Positions 28,008 through 38,487 of a stretch of 64,000 nucleotides of DNA are shown piece by piece. The position numbers and the translations under genes were made by a program. Positions within the stretch are counted from its first letter, which is position 1; every line of letters begins with the position of its first letter. The notes below the pieces were generated by a model. That model did not search any database. It saw only the letters and a program-made list of their open reading frames with translations, and was not told where the DNA came from. The DNA comes from Acidovorax sp. 107 (GTDB lineage Bacteria; Pseudomonadota; Gammaproteobacteria; Burkholderiales; Burkholderiaceae_C), in contig NZ_QBTZ01000001.1 in assembly GCF_003058055.1 (NCBI RefSeq), positions 2,493,501-2,557,500 of the forward strand, in the 5' to 3' direction.

Positions 28008-28355
28008 ATGACCACCCAGACTGTCACCCCGCAACCCGCGCCCGCCACAGACCCCCGGGCCTTCAAAAGCTTTGCGGACTTCTACCCCTTCTACCTGAGC
28101 GAGCACAGCAACCGCACGTGTCGCCGCCTGCACTTTGTGGGCTCCACGCTCACCCTGGTCTGCCTGGCCATGCTGGTGGCCACGGGCAAGCCGCAGTACC
28201 TGCTGTACGGCCTGCTCTGCGGTTACGGCTTTGCCTGGGTGGGGCACTTCGGCTTTGAGAAGAACAAGCCCGCCAGCTTCAAGCGCCCGCTGTACAGCTT
28301 CATGGGCGACTGGGTGATGTACAAGGACATCTGGACGGGCAAAGTACCCCTGTGA
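28008..28355 (+). CDS. DUF962 / Mpo1-like membrane protein
   Basis: Small protein (115 aa) of the Mpo1-like (DUF962, yeast YGL010w) family, with the signatures FYPFYLSEHSNRTCRRLHFVG and GHFGFEKNKPASFKRPLYSFMGD and two central hydrophobic segments. Yeast Mpo1 is a fatty-acid alpha-dioxygenase in phytosphingosine breakdown; whether bacterial members do the same is unclear. The ATG at 28008 follows CCGGAGA at a good distance. Confidence 0.88.
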   Translation: MTTQTVTPQPAPATDPRAFKSFADFYPFYLSEHSNRTCRRLHFVGSTLTLVCLAMLVATGKPQYLLYGLLCGYGFAWVGHFGFEKNKPASFKRPLYSFMGDWVMYKDIWTGKVPL

Positions 28356-28375
28356 GCTGATTTGAAGCCACAGAG

Positions 28376-28425
28376 GCAGGAAGCGCTAGTGCAGCATGCC
28401 TGAGTAGCTATTATTTATATAGCAA
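28376..28425 (-). repeat. Dispersed intergenic palindromic repeat, copy 4 (inverted)
   Basis: On the minus strand: AATAATAGCTACTCAGGC, spacer, TGCACTAGCGCTTCCTGCC. It is the same family as copy 1 in opposite orientation, between the convergent DUF962 and YihY genes. Confidence 0.75.
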
Positions 28426-28459
28426 TTGATCGCTACCCAAGGACAGCCATCCGCCCCGG

Positions 28460-29710
28460 TCAACCCGCCTGCAGCACATCGGCCATGCGCAAGGTGTCGA
28501 GCCGGGCGTTGGCCCACAGCGGCCCCAGGCTGTCCACCCGCTGCAGCAGCAGGCGCTGCACCAGGGGTGCGAGCACGGTGCTTTCCGGGTCGGCCAGCAG
28601 CACGTAGCGGGACTCGGGCACGTCGGCAGCGCTCACAGCGGCATCGTTCACCTGCCCCACCCAGTCCAGCGCAGTCAGCGCCTCCAGCACGGGTTCCAGC
28701 TGCAGCACATCCACCCGCAGCAACTGGGCCAGCTGGCTGGGGCGCAGACCCTTGATGGGATGCGGACGCGCCCGGTGCAGCGCCTGCAGCACCTCCACCG
28801 CCAACTGAAATGTCCACCCCGCCACCGTGCCGCGCCGCGCCACGCCCGCGAGCAGGCTGGGCAGGTAGGCAGTGACCACGGCCCCCAGCAACACGATGAC
28901 CCAGGCCACATAGATCCACACCAGCAAGATGGGCAGCGTGGCAAACGCGCCGTACACCACCGAATAGGTGGGCACCTTGCCCAGGTACAGCGCCAGCACC
29001 TTCTTGGCGAGCTCGATGCACACCGCCACGAACAGACCACCCGTCCAGGCATGGCGCCACTTCACCGGCGTGTTGGGCACGTAGTGGTACAGCGCCGCCA
29101 TGCCACCGGCCAGCGACACGAACTGGATCGAATCGAACAGCAGCTGCACCCCATCGGGCAGGCGCTTGACCAGCCCGCCCGAGGCCGACATCACATACGA
29201 CGTGAGCGCCAGGCTCGCGCCCAGCAACAGCGGGCCCAGCGTGATGGCCGCCCAGTAGATCAGCACCCGCTGCCCCAGCGGACGCAGACGCTGCACGCGC
29301 CAGATGTCGTTGAGGGTGCGGTCGATGGTCAGGATCAACGCCAGCGCCGTGGCCAGCAGGATGCTGAACCCTGCCACCCCCAGGCTGCTGGCCTTGGCGG
29401 CAAACTGCGTGAGGTAGCCCAGCACCTGGCGCGAGATGCTGTCGGGCACCAGGCTGCTGACCAGCCAGCCCTGCAGCGCGTCCTGCAGCTTGCCGAAGAT
29501 GGGGAACGCGGTGAACACCGCCAGCGCCACGGTGAAAAACGGCACCAGCGCCAGGATGGTGGTGAAGGTGAGGCTGCTGGCCGTGAGCCCCAGGTGGTCC
29601 TCGCGGAAGCGCTCACGCAGCGTCTGGGCCGTGGTCTTCCAGGGGAAGTGCGACAGCTCGGTCATCAGCGCCTCGATGCGCGATGCGACTGTCTGTAGGG
29701 AAAAAGGCAT
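28460..29710 (-). CDS. YihY/BrkB-family inner-membrane protein
   Basis: 416 aa protein of the YihY/virulence-factor BrkB family (once mislabelled RNase BN). Six hydrophobic helices lie in the first 280 residues, with the family motifs ASSLTFTTILALVPFF and VWIYVAWVIVLLGAVV, followed by a soluble C-terminal extension of about 130 residues. The molecular function is not established. It is divergent from the DUF2069 gene with a 21 bp gap between start codons, so the promoters must overlap. Confidence 0.92.
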   Translation of the reverse strand: MPFSLQTVASRIEALMTELSHFPWKTTAQTLRERFREDHLGLTASSLTFTTILALVPFFTVALAVFTAFPIFGKLQDALQGWLVSSLVPDSISRQVLGYLTQFAAKASSLGVAGFSILLATALALILTIDRTLNDIWRVQRLRPLGQRVLIYWAAITLGPLLLGASLALTSYVMSASGGLVKRLPDGVQLLFDSIQFVSLAGGMAALYHYVPNTPVKWRHAWTGGLFVAVCIELAKKVLALYLGKVPTYSVVYGAFATLPILLVWIYVAWVIVLLGAVVTAYLPSLLAGVARRGTVAGWTFQLAVEVLQALHRARPHPIKGLRPSQLAQLLRVDVLQLEPVLEALTALDWVGQVNDAAVSAADVPESRYVLLADPESTVLAPLVQRLLLQRVDSLGPLWANARLDTLRMADVLQAG

Positions 29711-29731
29711 GGCCGATATGATGCCACCCCA

Positions 29732-30166
29732 ATGACTGCATCCCCCGCCATCTCCCCCCCGCCGTCCGACAACGGTGTTGCCGCCACCCGCTGGCTCGCC
29801 GCCGGCAGCCTGCTCACCCTGATTGTTCTGTGCCTGGCCTGGGAGCTGGTGCTGGCCCCGGTCAGGCCTGGCGGCTCGTGGCTGGCCATCAAGGCGCTGC
29901 CACTGTGTATCCCGCTGGCGGGCATCCTGAAGAACCGCATGTACACCTACCGCTGGGTCAGCCTGGTGATCTGGCTGTATTTCACCGAAGGCGTGGTGCG
30001 CGGCTGGGGCGACAAGCCGCCATCACAATGGTTGGCCTGGGGCGAAGTGGCCCTGTGCCTCGTGCTGTTCACCGCCTGCACGCTGCATGTGCGCGTGCGC
30101 CAGCGCAACGCCAAGGCCGCCGCTGCTGCTGCGGCAGACACCAGCACAGCGGCACCCGCCCCCTGA
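29732..30166 (+). CDS. DUF2069 membrane protein
   Basis: 144 aa with about four hydrophobic helices and the DUF2069 features LKNRMYTYRWVSLVIWLYFTEG and RGWGDKPPSQW. The C-terminal tail is an alanine-rich low-complexity stretch. No function is known. It is upstream of the FAD oxidase gene on the same strand (57 bp). Confidence 0.88.
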   Translation: MTASPAISPPPSDNGVAATRWLAAGSLLTLIVLCLAWELVLAPVRPGGSWLAIKALPLCIPLAGILKNRMYTYRWVSLVIWLYFTEGVVRGWGDKPPSQWLAWGEVALCLVLFTACTLHVRVRQRNAKAAAAAAADTSTAAPAP

Positions 30167-30223
30167 TGCCCCTCGCGCAGTCCCCAGCCACCCGATCCAC
30201 CCACTGAACACGCCGATTCATCC

Positions 30224-31639
30224 ATGACCACCTTGCTCGACACCCTGCGCACCATCGTCGGCCCCGCCCACGTGCTCCACGAAGGCGACCTCACCGCCTG
30301 GGAACAGGACTGGCGCCGCCGCGTGCGCGGCAAGGCCCTGGCCGTGGTGCGTCCTGCCAACACGCAGGAAGTGGCCGCCGTGGTCAAGGCCTGCGCGGCA
30401 GCGGGCACCGCCATCGTGCCCCAGGGCGGCAACACCGGCCTGGCCGTGGGCTCCACGCCCGATGACAGCGGCACGCAGATCGTGCTGAGCCTCACGCGCA
30501 TGAACTCCGTGCGCAGCGTGGACACCGACAACCTGACCATGACCGTGGAAGCGGGCTGCATCCTGCAGAACCTGCAGGACGAGGCCGAGAAGGCTGGCGT
30601 GCTCTTCCCCCTGAGCCTCGCGGCCGAAGGCAGCTGCACCATTGGCGGCAACCTAGGCACCAACGCCGGCGGCACGCAGGTGGTGCGCTACGGCAATGCG
30701 CGCGACCTGTGCCTGGGCCTCGAAGTGGTCACGCCGCAGGGCGAGGTGTGGGACGGCCTCAAGGGCCTGCGCAAGGACAACACCGGTTATGACCTGCGCG
30801 ACCTGTTCATCGGCAGCGAAGGCACGCTGGGCATCATCACCGCCGCGACGATGAAGCTCTACCCCCAGCCCGCCGCAAACCTCACCGCCTGGGCCGCCGT
30901 GCCATCAATGGAACACGCCGTGGCCTTGCTGGGCCTGGCACACAAGCAGCTGGGCGCGGGCCTCACAGGCTTTGAAGTGATGGGCCAGTTTGCGCTGAGC
31001 CTGGTGGGCAAACACATGCCACAGCTGCGCGTGCCGTTTTTGGGCGACGACAACGCGCCGTGGTGTGTGCTGCTCGAAAACTCCGACAGCGAATCCGAAG
31101 AACACGCCCGCGCACGATTCGAGTCGCTGCTGGAGACCGCGTTTGAAATGGGCTGCGTGACCGACGCCGTGGTGGCCGAGAACCTCACGCAGGCCCACCA
31201 GCTGTGGCACATCCGCGAGAGCATTCCCCTCGCCCAGGCCGAAGAGGGCCTGAACATCAAGCACGACATCTCGGTACAGATCTCGCGCATCCCCGCCTTT
31301 GTGGCCCACACTGATGCGGTGCTGCAGCGCGAGATCCCGGGCGTGCGCCTGGTCAACTTCGGCCACCTGGGCGACGGCAACCTGCACTACAACGTGCAGG
31401 CGCCGGCAGAGGGCGACCCCAAGGCCTTCCTGCGCGAGCACGAGGCGCATGTGAATCATCTGGTGTACGAGGCCGTGGCCGAGTTCGGCGGCTCGTTCTC
31501 GGCCGAGCATGGCATCGGCGAACTCAAGGCCGACAAGCTGGCCAAGTACCAGTCGCCCGTGGCCCTGGGCATGATGCGCGCCATCAAACAGGCGCTGGAC
31601 CCGCAGGGCATCATGAACCCGAAGCGCGTGCTGCAGTAA
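30224..31639 (+). CDS. FAD-binding oxidase (GlcD / D-2-hydroxyacid dehydrogenase type)
   Basis: 471 aa flavoprotein with an N-terminal PCMH-type FAD domain (VPQGGNTGLAVGS, GGNLGTNAGGTQVVRYG) and a FAD-oxidase C-terminal domain (VNFGHLGDGNLHYNV, SAEHGIG). These enzymes oxidise D-lactate, glycolate, D-2-hydroxyglutarate or related 2-hydroxyacids. It is a single gene without glcE/glcF partners, which favours a D-2-hydroxyglutarate or D-lactate dehydrogenase over the three-subunit glycolate oxidase. Confidence 0.92.
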   Translation: MTTLLDTLRTIVGPAHVLHEGDLTAWEQDWRRRVRGKALAVVRPANTQEVAAVVKACAAAGTAIVPQGGNTGLAVGSTPDDSGTQIVLSLTRMNSVRSVDTDNLTMTVEAGCILQNLQDEAEKAGVLFPLSLAAEGSCTIGGNLGTNAGGTQVVRYGNARDLCLGLEVVTPQGEVWDGLKGLRKDNTGYDLRDLFIGSEGTLGIITAATMKLYPQPAANLTAWAAVPSMEHAVALLGLAHKQLGAGLTGFEVMGQFALSLVGKHMPQLRVPFLGDDNAPWCVLLENSDSESEEHARARFESLLETAFEMGCVTDAVVAENLTQAHQLWHIRESIPLAQAEEGLNIKHDISVQISRIPAFVAHTDAVLQREIPGVRLVNFGHLGDGNLHYNVQAPAEGDPKAFLREHEAHVNHLVYEAVAEFGGSFSAEHGIGELKADKLAKYQSPVALGMMRAIKQALDPQGIMNPKRVLQ

Positions 31640-31657
31640 ACCCCAGAAAGCTGACCC

Positions 31658-32127
31658 ATGACCGCAGCCGTCACCGTGCGCCCGGTTCAACCCGAAGACT
31701 ACGCTCTGCCTGGCGCCCGCTCTGGGACGGCTACAACGCGTTCTACGGCCGCTTTGGCGCCACCGCGCTGCCCGAGCACATCACGCAAACCACTTGGCAG
31801 CGCTTTCATGACGCGGCAGAACCCATGTTCTGCCTGGTGGCTCAAGACGATGCCAGCGGCGAGCTGCTGGGCCTCACGCACTATGTGTTTCACCGCAGCA
31901 TGACGCGCATCGAGCCCGTGTGCTACCTGAGCGACCTCTTCACCCGCGAGGCCGCGCGCGGCCGGGGCGTGGGGCGGGCGCTGATCGAAGCGGTGTACGG
32001 CGCAGCGCGCGCCGCCAAGTCGTCGCGCGTGTACTGGCAAACGCACGAGACCAACGCCGCCGGGCGCCAGCTGTACGACAAGCTGGCCAAGCACCATGGC
32101 TTCATCGTGTACGCCAAAGAAATCTGA
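31658..32127 (+). pseudogene. GNAT N-acetyltransferase, frameshifted
   Basis: A GNAT acetyltransferase broken by one missing base. The first frame starts at 31658 (MTAAVTVRPVQPEDYAL) and is in frame up to about 31710. From TGG at 31711 the protein continues in another frame as WRPLWDGYNAFYGRFG through the acetyl-CoA motif ARGRGVGRALIEAV to the stop at 32127. One extra C in the CTGCCTGG run would restore a protein of about 156 aa. The downstream part could be translated alone from ATG 31825. It could be a real mutation or a sequencing error. Confidence 0.85.
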
Positions 32128-32148
32128 ACGCCATCCCGAGGATCTGCG

Positions 32149-32769
32149 ATGACCCTGCCCGACCTGTACCGCGCTGTTGCCGAACACACCGGCACCTTCA
32201 CCTGCGAGCGCATCAACAAGCCGCAGGAAACCAAAACAGTGAACTTCCAGCACCACATCCAGCCTCCCGCCGCGCTGGATGCAGCCCTGCCGGACGTGGG
32301 TCAGCTCCCCGCTTTCTACGCCACGTTCGGCTGCGTGCTGCTGTACCACGATGCCGACTCAGGCGATGCCGCCCGCTACATCGCACCGCCCGGCGAATGG
32401 GCCGAGCTGCAAGAGGGGTTTGAGGGCTGGACGGAACATCTGAGTGACGAAGAACGCGAAGAGATCCTGCCCGACTGGATCGCGCACTGCCAGGTGATTG
32501 GCGAGACCCCCCATTCGGGCAACTACATCCTGATGGCCACCGATGGCGAGTGCGCCGGACAGGTGTTCGAGTTTGACCACGACGGTTTTGAGTTCACCCA
32601 CGCGGCTGACGACCTGGTGGACTATGTGCAACGCCTGCTGCACCTCGACAGCCCCACGCTGGCCAACATTGCCTCGCACATGCGCTTCATCGACAAGAAC
32701 ACGGGAGCGCAGTGGTGGATTCTGGAAATGAACGACAACCAGGGCCACCAGGTGCGTACCGACGTGTGA
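32149..32769 (+). CDS. SMI1/KNR4-like family protein
   Basis: 206 aa soluble protein resembling SMI1/KNR4 (SUKH) proteins in its LPAFYATFGCVLLYHD and FDHDGFEFTHAADDLVDYVQRLL regions. Many bacterial members are immunity proteins for toxins, others are housekeeping. No toxin gene is adjacent, so a role in immunity is not supported here. It lies 21 bp after the broken acetyltransferase. Confidence 0.75.
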   Translation: MTLPDLYRAVAEHTGTFTCERINKPQETKTVNFQHHIQPPAALDAALPDVGQLPAFYATFGCVLLYHDADSGDAARYIAPPGEWAELQEGFEGWTEHLSDEEREEILPDWIAHCQVIGETPHSGNYILMATDGECAGQVFEFDHDGFEFTHAADDLVDYVQRLLHLDSPTLANIASHMRFIDKNTGAQWWILEMNDNQGHQVRTDV

Positions 32770-32797
32770 GGTGCGGCGGGGGCGGGAGCACCCATCG

Positions 32798-32853
32798 CTA
32801 TAAAAGTGAGAGCTTCCAGCGCATATAGATCAGGCGCTACAAGCCATTTCGAC
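32798..32853 (+). repeat. Dispersed intergenic palindromic repeat, copy 5
   Basis: TATAAAAGTGAGAGCTTCCAG, GCGCATATAGATCAGGCGCT, ACAAGCCATTT: same order of blocks as copy 1 with more divergence. It is between convergent genes. Confidence 0.65.
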
Positions 32854-32911
32854 TAAAAAACTCACGCCCTCGCTTGACTGGATGGGCGACGCCACTGCAG
32901 ACAAGGTGACC

Positions 32912-33406
32912 TCACAACACCTTGCGCATGGGCTGCGCCTGCAGCCCGGCCCACGTTTGCACGCCGCCATGCGGCACATAGCCATGGCGGCGGTAAAAGG
33001 GCTCTGCCGTGCGCGTGCTCTCAAGGTCGAGAGTTGCGAGCCCCACTTCGCGCGCATGGGCCTCGACATGCTGCAGCAGGGCCCGCCCCACCCCTTGGTG
33101 CAAGGCCCCCGGCACCACGTAGCACAACGCCAGCGTGGTCCGTGCCCGCAGCGCAAAGCCCACCATCGTGTCGCCCCAGTATGCGCCCCACGCCACAGCC
33201 CCCGGCGCGGCCATCCACGCAGCCAGGTTCTCGGGCGTCTTGTTGGCCAGCCAAGTTGTCAGGATGGTGGCGTCATTGGCATGGTCGAGCACACAGCAGT
33301 GGGTGATGGACTGGCGGATGACACCGCACGCATCGGCGGCATGCACTGCTGCCGCCACGCGGACAGTGATCGTTGGCGGCGAAGCAGGGGCGGCGGCGTG
33401 GTGCAT
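32912..33406 (-). CDS. GNAT-family N-acetyltransferase
   Basis: 164 aa acetyltransferase. The acetyl-CoA loop is HQGVGRALLQHVEAHARE and the C-terminal strand FYRRHGYVPHGG. The length is typical. It lies downstream of the polyol operon on the same strand with a 24 bp gap, so it may be read through from it. The substrate is unknown. Confidence 0.88.
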   Translation of the reverse strand: MHHAAAPASPPTITVRVAAAVHAADACGVIRQSITHCCVLDHANDATILTTWLANKTPENLAAWMAAPGAVAWGAYWGDTMVGFALRARTTLALCYVVPGALHQGVGRALLQHVEAHAREVGLATLDLESTRTAEPFYRRHGYVPHGGVQTWAGLQAQPMRKVL

Positions 33407-33430
33407 GCGCCATTCTGCCGCCAGAGCGGC

Positions 33431-34459
33431 CTACCGCTCGCTGGGTGGGTTGGATCGGGCCCTTTGCGTGGTTGCCTCCCATCCCGGGGGCACGCAGCCC
33501 TGCTCCATCACGCACAGGCTGGCGCTGGCCAGCGCATGGCGCAGCGCCTGCTGGCAGGCACCGGCTGTCAGCCCGCCCACGAACTGCGCAAAACTGGCAA
33601 CCCCGGCGGCCTGCGACTGCCGCAGCAAATGCGCCAGCAGCCCGGCCAGAAAGCTGTCGCCCGCGCCCACGGTGTCCACCACCTTCAGCGGCTGGGCCTC
33701 TTTGGCAAAACACTGCGCGCCGCCGCGGTGCAGCAGCCAGGCGCCTTCCGCGCCCAGCGTCAGCGCCATCAGGTGGGCCTGCGGGTTGGCGGCCAACAGG
33801 TGCTTCGCGCGGGCCAGCGCATCGCCCCCCGGCACGGCGAGATGCTCCAGGTCTTCGTCGCTGGCCTTGATGATGTGGGCGTGGGCCAGCGCGGCGTGCA
33901 CCGTGGTGCGGTAAGCCGCAAGGTCGGGCATGACGGAGGGGCGCAGGTTGGCATCGACCACCACGCAGCGGCCTGCGGCGCGCTGGGCGGCCAGCCACGG
34001 CAGGTAGATGGCGGTGTCGCGCGCGTCGAGTGCCAGGGCGCCGGTGCAGACCAGCTGCAGCGCGGGCAAGACGGCGCAGCTACCGCCCAGGCCTGCTTCA
34101 GACACCGCACGGTCTGCCACGCCTTCGCGGTAGAAGGCGTAATCGGGGTGGCCGTGTGCATCGAGGTTGACCACGGCCAGGGACGTGACTTGCTGCACAG
34201 GCTCGGGCTGGGCCAGCACCACGCCATCGGCCACCAACTGCGCCGCCAGTTCGCGGCCAAAACGGTCGCGCGACAAGGGGTTGAGGTACTGCGTGCCCAC
34301 ACCTTGCCGGGCCAGCGCGCGGCACAGGTTGTAGAGCGCACCGCCCAGGCACGGCAGGTAGCTGCCATCAGCGCGGCGGATGAGGTCGATGAGGGCCTCA
34401 CCGGCGATGGCGGCGTGAATGGGCGCGGCGGCGGTAGAAGTGTTGGGTGCAGAAGTCAT
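33431..34459 (-). CDS. mtlZ: PfkB-family fructokinase
   Basis: Ribokinase-family sugar kinase (342 aa) expected to phosphorylate fructose to fructose-6-P. It shows the GEALIDLI N-terminal strand, GGALYNLCRALARQG substrate-side motif and the ATP/anion-hole signature DTVGAGDSFLAGLL with the catalytic Asp. Its place as last gene of the polyol operon matches mtlZ of the Pseudomonas fluorescens mannitol/arabitol operon; the symbol is assigned by that comparison. It follows xylulokinase by 21 bp. Confidence 0.85.
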   Translation of the reverse strand: MTSAPNTSTAAAPIHAAIAGEALIDLIRRADGSYLPCLGGALYNLCRALARQGVGTQYLNPLSRDRFGRELAAQLVADGVVLAQPEPVQQVTSLAVVNLDAHGHPDYAFYREGVADRAVSEAGLGGSCAVLPALQLVCTGALALDARDTAIYLPWLAAQRAAGRCVVVDANLRPSVMPDLAAYRTTVHAALAHAHIIKASDEDLEHLAVPGGDALARAKHLLAANPQAHLMALTLGAEGAWLLHRGGAQCFAKEAQPLKVVDTVGAGDSFLAGLLAHLLRQSQAAGVASFAQFVGGLTAGACQQALRHALASASLCVMEQGCVPPGWEATTQRARSNPPSER

Positions 34460-34480
34460 GGTGGCTTGGGAGGCAGCAGG

Positions 34481-35965
<1,485 letters not shown>

Positions 35966-36111
35966 GGGTATTGAACAGATGTCAGTTGTTCAAAGTGAAA
36001 GCCGTAGCCCCGCGCTTTGCGTCTGGAGGGCTGCATGCCGAAGGGCGCAACAAGGGATACGTTGCGGCGAGGACGTACCGCCCCTTCTCGGCGAGCGGAT
36101 CGCCCCCTGGC

Positions 36112-37047
36112 TCAGGAGGTCTTTCCAAACCTTCCGGCGCCTTGCTTGCGGAATTCACTCGGCGTCATGCCCTTGATGTCCAGAAAGCGGCGGTTGAAGT
36201 TGGCCATGTTGTTGAAGCCCACGTCATAGGCAATGTGCGTGATGTAGCGCTCGGTCTCCATCAGCAGCTGGCAGGCGCGGTTCACGCGCACCAGATTCAC
36301 AAAGTCGGTGAAGGTGTTGCCCGTGGCGCGCCGGAAAAAGCGCGAGAAGCGGCTCTCTGTCATGCCCAGCTCCTGCGCCAGGTCGGCGGCTGCCAGCGGT
36401 TCAGCCAGGTGGTCGGTGATGCGACTCACGATGGCATTGATCTGGTCGAGCTGGGCGTCGTTGTCTTCGCTTTGCAGCTGCGTGCTCGACAGCAGGCGAA
36501 AGTCGGTGCAACGGGCCAGGTCGCTCAGAAATTCGCAAAACGCGCCGAACCGCGCCAGGCCCTGGCGCGCCTTGATGCGGTGCCAGTACTCTTGCGCCTG
36601 CGCCTCCATGCCAAAGAACTCGATGCCATGACGCGCACGTTCCAGCAGCGGTAGCACCTCGCGCAGCTCAGGGATGCTCTCGCTGCTGGCCACCAGCGGC
36701 GCGTGCGAGAACTGGATCACCAGGTCGCGCAGCGGCACGCCGCCTTCGGGCAGATCCATGCTGATCCAGTTGTGCGGCAGGCGCGGGCCCGTCAGCACCA
36801 GATGGCCGGGCTGGAACTGCCCGATCCAGTCGCCCACGAACACCTTGCCCGAGGTGGCGGTGATCAGGTGCAGCTCGTACTCGTCGTGGTAGTGCCAGCG
36901 CGCCAGCGGGGTCGGAAACCCGTGCGACAGACAGCGGATGAAGCCGGCCGTATCCGGCGACTCGTAGCCCAGTGCGGGCGAGCGCACATAGTCGTGCTCC
37001 AGCTCAGGCTTGGTCTGGCGCGGGGCGATGGGCGTTTTGACGGTCAT
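36112..37047 (-). CDS. mtlR: AraC-family regulator of the polyol operon
   Basis: 311 aa activator-type protein: N-terminal cupin sensor (PLARWHYHDEYELHLITATSGKVFVGDW) and C-terminal AraC helix-turn-helix (ESRFSRFFRRATGNTFTDFVNLVRV, MANFNRRFLDIKGMTPSEFRK). It resembles MtlR-type regulators of mannitol/arabitol/sorbitol use. Here it sits inside the catabolic operon, between the arabinitol dehydrogenase and xylulokinase, which gives positive feedback if it activates the operon. The symbol is by analogy. Confidence 0.85.
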   Translation of the reverse strand: MTVKTPIAPRQTKPELEHDYVRSPALGYESPDTAGFIRCLSHGFPTPLARWHYHDEYELHLITATSGKVFVGDWIGQFQPGHLVLTGPRLPHNWISMDLPEGGVPLRDLVIQFSHAPLVASSESIPELREVLPLLERARHGIEFFGMEAQAQEYWHRIKARQGLARFGAFCEFLSDLARCTDFRLLSSTQLQSEDNDAQLDQINAIVSRITDHLAEPLAAADLAQELGMTESRFSRFFRRATGNTFTDFVNLVRVNRACQLLMETERYITHIAYDVGFNNMANFNRRFLDIKGMTPSEFRKQGAGRFGKTS

Positions 37048-37076
37048 GGCGGTGATGGACGGAAATTACACCAGCA

Positions 37077-38468
37077 TCAGGGACTTGAGCGATCCGCCAC
37101 AAAGGCCTGCACGCGGGCATAGGCTTTGCGCAGCGCGTCCACCAGCTCGGGGCGGCTGGCCATCTCGCCCCACAGGGTCGTGTCGACGGCGTAGGCAACC
37201 ACCGGGTCGGCCGCGTCGCAGATGGCGTGAGCCACGACGGGGTCCATGGCCTGGTCCTGATAGGTGTAGGGGATCTGCCCCGCGTGCCAGCGCTGCAGGT
37301 AGGCCAGGAACAGCGCGGGCAGCAGGGCCACGCTATCGAACGAGCCGCCACGGGCCAGCTTGTCGCGGATCGTGGGCGCGATCATGCCCGGGATCTTGGA
37401 GAACGCGTCCATGGCCACGCGCTGGTTCGTGTCGGCAATGGCTGGGTTGCCGAAGCGGTCCAGCACCACGTCGCGGTAGGCCTGCAGGTCGATGGGGCAC
37501 GGCAGCAACACGGGGATCGCATCGTCGGTCGCGTAGTCGTAGGCCATCTGGCGGATGGCCGCATCGTGCGTGCCTTCGTGTATGTACTGGTAGCCCACCA
37601 GCGTGCCCGCCCAGGCAATGCAGCTGTGCGTGGCGTTGAGCAGGCGGATCTTGGCCTCTTCATGCGCCTGCACCGACTGCACCATCTCGACGCCGACCTT
37701 TTCCCACGCGGGCCGGCCGGCGATGAAGTCGTCTTCGATGACCCACTGAATGAAGCTCTCGCCCATGAGCGCGGCCTTGTCGTCCCAGCCTGTGGCAGCC
37801 CTCACCCGCTCGCCCACATCGGGCGTGGGGCGTGGCGTGATGCGGTCCACCATGGCGTTGGGACTCGTGGTGTTCTGCTCCACCCAGTCTTTCAGTGGTG
37901 CATCGCCCAGCGCGTCGATGAACTGCAGCAGCCCGCTGCGCGAACGCTCGCCGTTGTGCCGCAAGTTGTCGCAGTTCATCAGCGTGACGGGGCCCGCACC
38001 AGCCGCCATGCGCGCGCGCAGGATGCTGACGAGGCCGCCGTAAATGGTGTGGCCCGCCTGCCCGGCCTTGACTGCCGCGAGGTCGGCGCGCAGGTCGGCA
38101 AAGGTGGCCCAGTCGAGCTGGTTTTGCGCGTCGAGGTAGTAGCCTGCCTCGGTCACCGTGAAGCTGATGATGCGCGTGGCAGCATCAGCACCCATGGCAA
38201 TCAGCGGGGCCAGATCGTCCTGGTAAGGGATCACGCGCTGGATGGACTCGATGACGGTGTAACTGCGCTCACCCTGGGGCGTGACGGTCTCCAGCGTGTA
38301 GCGGCCGCCCTGCGCCTGCAGGGCGGCGATGGTGTCGGCCATGTCGGGGCGCAGATTGCCGCCCGCGATGGCCCAGTCCGTGTCACCTTGCTGGCGCAGC
38401 TGGTGAACGTAGACGGCCTGGTGGGCACGGTGAAAGGAGCCCAGGCCCAGATGCAGGATGAAATTCAT
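37077..38468 (-). CDS. dalD: D-arabinitol 4-dehydrogenase (long-chain polyol dehydrogenase)
   Basis: 463 aa NAD-dependent long-chain polyol dehydrogenase oxidising D-arabitol to D-xylulose, possibly also mannitol to fructose. It opens MNFILHLGLGSFHRAHQAVY and matches my memory of Klebsiella DalD along its length (TVTEAGYYLD, NTTSPNAMVDRITPRPTPD, DTNQRVAMDAFSKIP). The catalytic Lys-Asn-His motif is AKIRLLNATHSCIAWAG. The ATG at 38468 is chosen as the family start; an in-frame ATG 10 codons upstream is less likely. Confidence 0.9.
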   Translation of the reverse strand: MNFILHLGLGSFHRAHQAVYVHQLRQQGDTDWAIAGGNLRPDMADTIAALQAQGGRYTLETVTPQGERSYTVIESIQRVIPYQDDLAPLIAMGADAATRIISFTVTEAGYYLDAQNQLDWATFADLRADLAAVKAGQAGHTIYGGLVSILRARMAAGAGPVTLMNCDNLRHNGERSRSGLLQFIDALGDAPLKDWVEQNTTSPNAMVDRITPRPTPDVGERVRAATGWDDKAALMGESFIQWVIEDDFIAGRPAWEKVGVEMVQSVQAHEEAKIRLLNATHSCIAWAGTLVGYQYIHEGTHDAAIRQMAYDYATDDAIPVLLPCPIDLQAYRDVVLDRFGNPAIADTNQRVAMDAFSKIPGMIAPTIRDKLARGGSFDSVALLPALFLAYLQRWHAGQIPYTYQDQAMDPVVAHAICDAADPVVAYAVDTTLWGEMASRPELVDALRKAYARVQAFVADRSSP

Positions 38469-38487
38469 GGTGCGTGAAAACGGGGTT

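Noticed and set aside
32149-32769. Toxin-immunity system based on the SMI1/KNR4 protein
   Set aside because: No polymorphic toxin, Rhs, CdiA or effector gene is adjacent; neighbours are a broken acetyltransferase and a repeat.
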